A stretch of 17,916 nt of DNA from the NCBI GenBank assembly GCA_937902445.1, contig CALELJ010000075.1, positions 1 through 17,916 of the forward strand, read 5' to 3'. Shown here piece by piece: positions 15,463 through 17,916 of this stretch. The position numbers and the translations under genes were made by a program. This DNA is from an uncultured Treponema sp. (lineage in GTDB: Bacteria; Spirochaetota; Spirochaetia; Treponematales; Treponemataceae). The notes beneath the pieces are model-generated. The model saw nothing but the letters and a program-made list of their open reading frames with translations. It had not been told where the DNA came from and made no database searches. Every line of letters begins with the position of its first letter. Positions within the stretch are counted from its first letter, which is position 1.

Positions 15463-16362
15463 TCAGTTTGATTCAAGTTCCCGCTTTGTCTTTTCCCATT
15501 CAAGCCTTCTGTTTTCCTGGTCCGTGGTGATTGTATCCTTCAGCAGCGTCATGCAGTTTTCATAGAGCATCTCATAGAGCTTTGGCAGCAGGGTCTGTTT
15601 TGCGATTTCCTCAAGACCCTGGGCTCCGTTGAAATGGATGAACATGAAAACAAAAAGGTCATCACTCCCGTTGCTTACGGGACGGTTCATGAAAAGAACG
15701 GCACTTGTCCTTACATGGGCACCTTTTACAGTCATCTGAATTCCGTCTATCCTTTCATAAAGCGGCATGTTGAGCATTCCATGGGGAAGGACAAATGAAA
15801 AATGGCTGAGCGATATGTCCTGCAGCTGCCCCTTGTATGAATTCTTGTTGAAGACAAAATCAAATGTACTGTTGTTGTTGCACAGAGCCCTTACCTGCTT
15901 TCGGCGGCCCATGGCCTGGTTTGCATAAAGCACTTTTTCAATGATTCCAAAATTGTTCTTCTTCTGGTATTCAAGCTGGATGCAGCCGCACATGATTCCT
16001 ATATCAAAAAGATAGATCTTCTCTATGACCGGTTTTTCTTCTTTGTTCTGTCTTTTTGTGAAAAGGACACCGATTAAAACCTTGCCCTCATACTTTGAAT
16101 TGATTCTCCTGATGAACTGTGACCATGTCTCACCTTTTGGAGAAGGCGAATCAATGTTGAAGAAAAGGATTATGTCATTGAAGGTGTCATAAAGATAGTC
16201 GATGTAGTTTTCTAGGGAAAAATTAGGAAGCTTGCCGACAAAATACGATTCAAACCCGTCGACGAGATATTCCTCGCAGAAATTCTCAGGCAAAAGAGAC
16301 GTGTCAGGCTGAATGAAAAAAGTTTTGCGCCCGGCAATGATGGCGCTGTTCTGTTCGTTCAT
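15463..16362 (-). CDS. PilZ-domain-like protein
   Basis: A 299-residue soluble protein. Its C-terminal half looks like a PilZ domain, the usual cyclic-di-GMP receptor module: an arginine motif GRRKQVRAL (152-160), then QLQDISLSHFSF (179-190) where the consensus D/NxSxxG would sit, and beta strands to ~245. The arginine motif is good, but the glycine of the second motif is replaced by H187, so ligand binding is uncertain. The N-terminal 145 residues are unassigned; they contain FNDIILFFNIDSPSP (61-75) and a CGC at 125-127. The extreme C-terminus (276-299) is charged and probably helical. GGAGGAG precedes the ATG, and a TATAAT lies just upstream. A role in motility or c-di-GMP signalling is inferred from the domain only. 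Confidence 0.65.
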   Translation of the reverse strand: MNEQNSAIIAGRKTFFIQPDTSLLPENFCEEYLVDGFESYFVGKLPNFSLENYIDYLYDTFNDIILFFNIDSPSPKGETWSQFIRRINSKYEGKVLIGVLFTKRQNKEEKPVIEKIYLFDIGIMCGCIQLEYQKKNNFGIIEKVLYANQAMGRRKQVRALCNNNSTFDFVFNKNSYKGQLQDISLSHFSFVLPHGMLNMPLYERIDGIQMTVKGAHVRTSAVLFMNRPVSNGSDDLFVFMFIHFNGAQGLEEIAKQTLLPKLYEMLYENCMTLLKDTITTDQENRRLEWEKTKRELESN

Positions 16363-16406
16363 AAATTCTCCTCCACAATTATAATATCACTGGCACCGAT
16401 TTTCCA
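16363..16406 (-). promoter_or_regulatory. Promoter and ribosome-binding site of the PilZ-like gene
   Basis: Minus-strand TATAAT (16383-16378) with TGGAAA (16406-16401) 17 bases upstream; the predicted start is near 16371-16374, leaving only a 9-12 base leader that consists mostly of the strong Shine-Dalgarno GGAGGAG. Confidence 0.55.
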
Positions 16407-16420
16407 TAAAAAAATTGTAA

Positions 16421-16459
16421 TTGCAATGATAAATAATTTTCTATATTATTGTTGCATTA
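16421..16459 (+). promoter_or_regulatory. Near-leaderless promoter of hisG
   Basis: TTGCAA (16421-16426), a 17-bp spacer and TATTAT (16444-16449); the expected +1 is A16456, giving a three-base leader before ATG 16459. No Shine-Dalgarno. The region carries an imperfect inverted repeat (16422-16435 against 16444-16456, ends TGCAA and TTGCA) that could bind a regulator. Confidence 0.55.
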
Positions 16460-17331
16460 TGGAAAAACTTAAAATTTTGCTGGCAAAAGGCCGCATTTAC
16501 GAATCAGTTTATGAACTCTTGAGCGATGTTGGAATTTCCATCCATCTTCCTGACAGAACATATTTTCCTATTACCAATCAGGATGACCTTGCATTCCAGG
16601 TAGTCAAGCCACAGATCGTCAGTGCCCTTCTTGCAGGCGAAAAGGCTGATGTTGGTTTCAGCGGAAAAGATTGGGTTTATGAAAACGGAGTTCAGGACAA
16701 TGTTGTTGAAATCATGGACTTTGGATTTGATCCTGTACGCATCGTTGCTGCAGTTCCGGAATCAGTTGATTACCATTCACTTCTCAAAAAGCCTGTTACA
16801 ATCGCAACTGAATATCAGAACCTTACAAAAAGATATATTGAAGAAAATAATATCGACGGAACTGTATTCCGCACTTGGGGAACATCTGAAGGCTTCGTTC
16901 GCGACAGTGAAGATTCAGAAGCACAGATCCTCATCGACAACACTTCAACAGGTTCATCCCTCAAGGCAAACCGCCTTAAGATCGTTGATACCCTCATGAC
17001 TTCATCTACAAGGATGTATGCTTCAAAATCCGCCATGGCAGATCCAGAAAAGAAGCAGAAGATCATGGAACTCAAGATGCTCTTTGAGGCCGTAATGAAC
17101 GCACGCTCAAAGGTAATGCTTGAAATGAATGTTGCGGAAGACAAGTTTGAAGCTCTCGTAAAGGGAACTCCTTCAATGAAGAGTCCTACAGTCAGCCCTC
17201 TCTTTGGCGGCAACGGATATGCAGTCAAGATTGCAGTCCAGAAGAAAGACGTTCCAAACCTTCTTCCAAAGCTCAAGGCCCTTGGCGCAACAGATATCGT
17301 TGAATACGAGCTCCGCAAGGTGATGGCATAA
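16459..17331 (+). CDS. hisG: ATP phosphoribosyltransferase (long form)
   Basis: First enzyme of histidine biosynthesis: joins ATP and PRPP to give phosphoribosyl-ATP, normally feedback-inhibited by histidine. The 290-residue length and a C-terminal ~77-residue regulatory domain (from about 214; SMKSPTVSPLF at 239-249, ALGATDIVEYELRK at 274-287) mark the long form, which works without HisZ. The catalytic part starts LKILLAKGRIYES and has ADVGFSGKDWV (63-73) and the PRPP loop DNTSTGSSLKANRL (160-173). A frame opening at 16426 would add 11 residues encoded by the promoter; MEKLKILLAKGR is the family start. No other his gene is in the window, and a strong terminator follows, so it looks monocistronic. 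Confidence 0.96.
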   Translation: MEKLKILLAKGRIYESVYELLSDVGISIHLPDRTYFPITNQDDLAFQVVKPQIVSALLAGEKADVGFSGKDWVYENGVQDNVVEIMDFGFDPVRIVAAVPESVDYHSLLKKPVTIATEYQNLTKRYIEENNIDGTVFRTWGTSEGFVRDSEDSEAQILIDNTSTGSSLKANRLKIVDTLMTSSTRMYASKSAMADPEKKQKIMELKMLFEAVMNARSKVMLEMNVAEDKFEALVKGTPSMKSPTVSPLFGGNGYAVKIAVQKKDVPNLLPKLKALGATDIVEYELRKVMA

Positions 17332-17364
17332 AAACTCTGGCCACTGCATTGCTTGCCTTATGAC

Positions 17365-17380
17365 GCGCCGTCCATGGCGC
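17365..17380. other. Small GC-rich hairpin upstream of the hisG terminator
   Basis: GCGCC, loop GTCCAT, GGCGC: a 5-bp GC-only stem 33 bases after the hisG stop and 15 bases before the intrinsic terminator. It could be part of a double-hairpin 3' end or a dispersed repeat; nothing further can be said from one copy. Confidence 0.35.
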
Positions 17381-17395
17381 TACGCTTACGCGAAG

Positions 17396-17425
17396 AACCG
17401 TCCCTTCCCGGGGACGGTTTTTTTT
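17396..17425 (+). terminator. Intrinsic terminator after hisG
   Basis: AACCGTCCC, loop TTCCCG, GGGACGGTT: a perfect 9-bp stem (17396-17404 with 17411-17419) running into eight T residues at 17418-17425. It closes the hisG unit and separates it from the next gene. Confidence 0.93.
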
Positions 17426-17451
17426 ATTCCTTTAAATTTATACCTCTATCA

Positions 17452-17572
17452 TTTATTGATCTACCCTATATTGTATAATATTAATTGAAAATCAAGAAAT
17501 TGGCGTTTTACTATTTTTTTGATTAAAATTATTAACGTACTTTGCTCAAATACACAAAAAGGAGATTTTATT
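17452..17572 (+). promoter_or_regulatory. AT-rich leader, promoter and Shine-Dalgarno of the Cas12a-ComM frame
   Basis: Very AT-rich (about 23% GC by hand count over 17441-17572). TATAAT at 17474-17479 is the best -10, with a weak TTTATT 16 bases upstream; TTGGCG (17500-17505) and TAAAAT (17524-17529) form an alternative. AAGGAG at 17559-17564 sits 8 bases before the ATG. No Cas12a-type direct repeat (TCTAC...GTAGA stem) was seen here. Confidence 0.55.
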
Positions 17573-17916
17573 ATGGTTACAATTGATGATTTTTGCGGAC
17601 AGAAAAATGGTTATTCAAGATCCATTACATTGAGAAACAAGTTGATTCCAATTGGAAAGACTCAGGAAAATCTGGACAAACTTAATCTGCTTGATAATGA
17701 TAAGAAGAGGGCTGATTCCTACAAGCAGGTTAAAGATCTTATTGATGATTTTCATCGCTCGTTTATTCAGGATGTTTTGAGCAAGGTTTCTTTTGAATGG
17801 GGACCTTTGTATGATGAATTTGATTTTACGGATGTGTTTGGTCAGGAAAATGTAAAAAGAGCAGCGATGATTGCAGCGGCGGGCTTTCATCATTTCCTGA
17901 TGACCGGACCTCCCGG
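17573..17916 (+). CDS. Cas12a (Cpf1) N-terminus joined in frame to a ComM/YifB AAA+ domain; runs off the window
   Basis: A frame of 114 full codons, open at the right edge. Residues 1-~80 match the start of Cas12a (WED-I plus beginning of REC1): SRSITLRNKLIPIGKTQENL (15-34), KKRADSYKQVKDLIDDFHRS (44-63), FIQDVL and a W at 76. The resemblance is close to the LbCas12a start (SKTLRFKAIPVGKTQENI...). From residue 84 the sequence becomes the conserved lead-in to the ATPase domain of ComM/YifB/Mg-chelatase-type proteins: DFTDVFGQE (84-92), KR (95-96), IAAAGFHHFLM (100-110) and GPPG, the first half of Walker A. ComM normally has a ~180-residue Lon-protease-like N-domain here; the Cas12a piece replaces it. 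No stop or frameshift at the junction near 17815-17822. Either a fusion or recombination scar, or an assembly chimera. Confidence 0.8.
   Translation, partial: MVTIDDFCGQKNGYSRSITLRNKLIPIGKTQENLDKLNLLDNDKKRADSYKQVKDLIDDFHRSFIQDVLSKVSFEWGPLYDEFDFTDVFGQENVKRAAMIAAAGFHHFLMTGPP

Noticed and set aside
16426..16458. N-terminal extension of hisG (11 residues)
   Set aside because: The stretch contains the -10 box; MEKLKILLAKGR is the standard HisG start.
17426..17572. CRISPR direct repeat or array upstream of the Cas12a start
   Set aside because: I looked for the TCTAC...GTAGA stem and any regularly spaced repeats; none is present. The AT-rich text has only chance similarity.
17615..17893. Minus-strand 92-residue open frame opposite the Cas12a-ComM frame
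   Set aside because: No family similarity; the + strand frame has a Shine-Dalgarno and two recognisable domains.

Overview
The window reads like chromosome from a host-associated, free-living treponeme (Spirochaetota). The reasons are a bacterial XPB helicase with an overlapping partner gene, a fused AroD-AroE protein, a MgtC-type membrane protein, a PilZ-like protein, and several membrane proteins I cannot assign to a common family. The species is inferred from gene content only. Coding density is high, no gene-free stretch exceeds about 250 bases, and I found no tRNA, rRNA or CRISPR array.

Layout. 1-143: short inverted-repeat elements. 144-6287 (minus): a compact operon transcribed xpb, helicase partner, aroDE, rpiA, with overlapping or nearly touching genes. 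6361-7888 (minus): a degenerate SDR-like gene followed by a MgtC/SapB-family gene. 8000-10875 (plus): two overlapping membrane-protein genes sharing a 3 TM / extracytoplasmic domain / 3 TM layout. 10876-11089: a second cluster of the same short repeats between convergent genes. 11090-15352 (minus): pyrimidine genes pyrB, pyrI and pyrC (aspartate transcarbamoylase catalytic and regulatory chains, dihydroorotase), followed by a Ste24-like M48 protease. A 160-bp element with terminal inverted repeats lies between pyrB and pyrI. 15463-16362 (minus): a PilZ-like protein. 16459-17331 (plus): long-form hisG, closed by a clear terminator.

The most striking feature is at the right edge. An open frame starts at 17573 with a strong Shine-Dalgarno and runs off the window. 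Its first ~80 residues are unmistakably the N-terminus of a Cas12a (Cpf1) nuclease. It then continues in frame, without a stop, into the start of the AAA+ domain of a ComM/YifB-type ATPase, up to the Walker A motif where the window ends. This is either a real gene fusion or recombination scar, or an assembly chimera. No Cas12a catalytic part, adaptation gene or array is visible.

A second window-wide pattern concerns translation starts. Five genes at the head of transcription units (xpb, the SDR-like gene, the first membrane gene, pyrC and hisG) have no Shine-Dalgarno. Instead each has a promoter placed so that transcription should begin at, or within about 3 nt of, the start codon. Genes inside operons, pyrB, pyrI, the PilZ-like gene and the Cas12a chimera have Shine-Dalgarno sequences. 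This suggests regular use of leaderless mRNAs.
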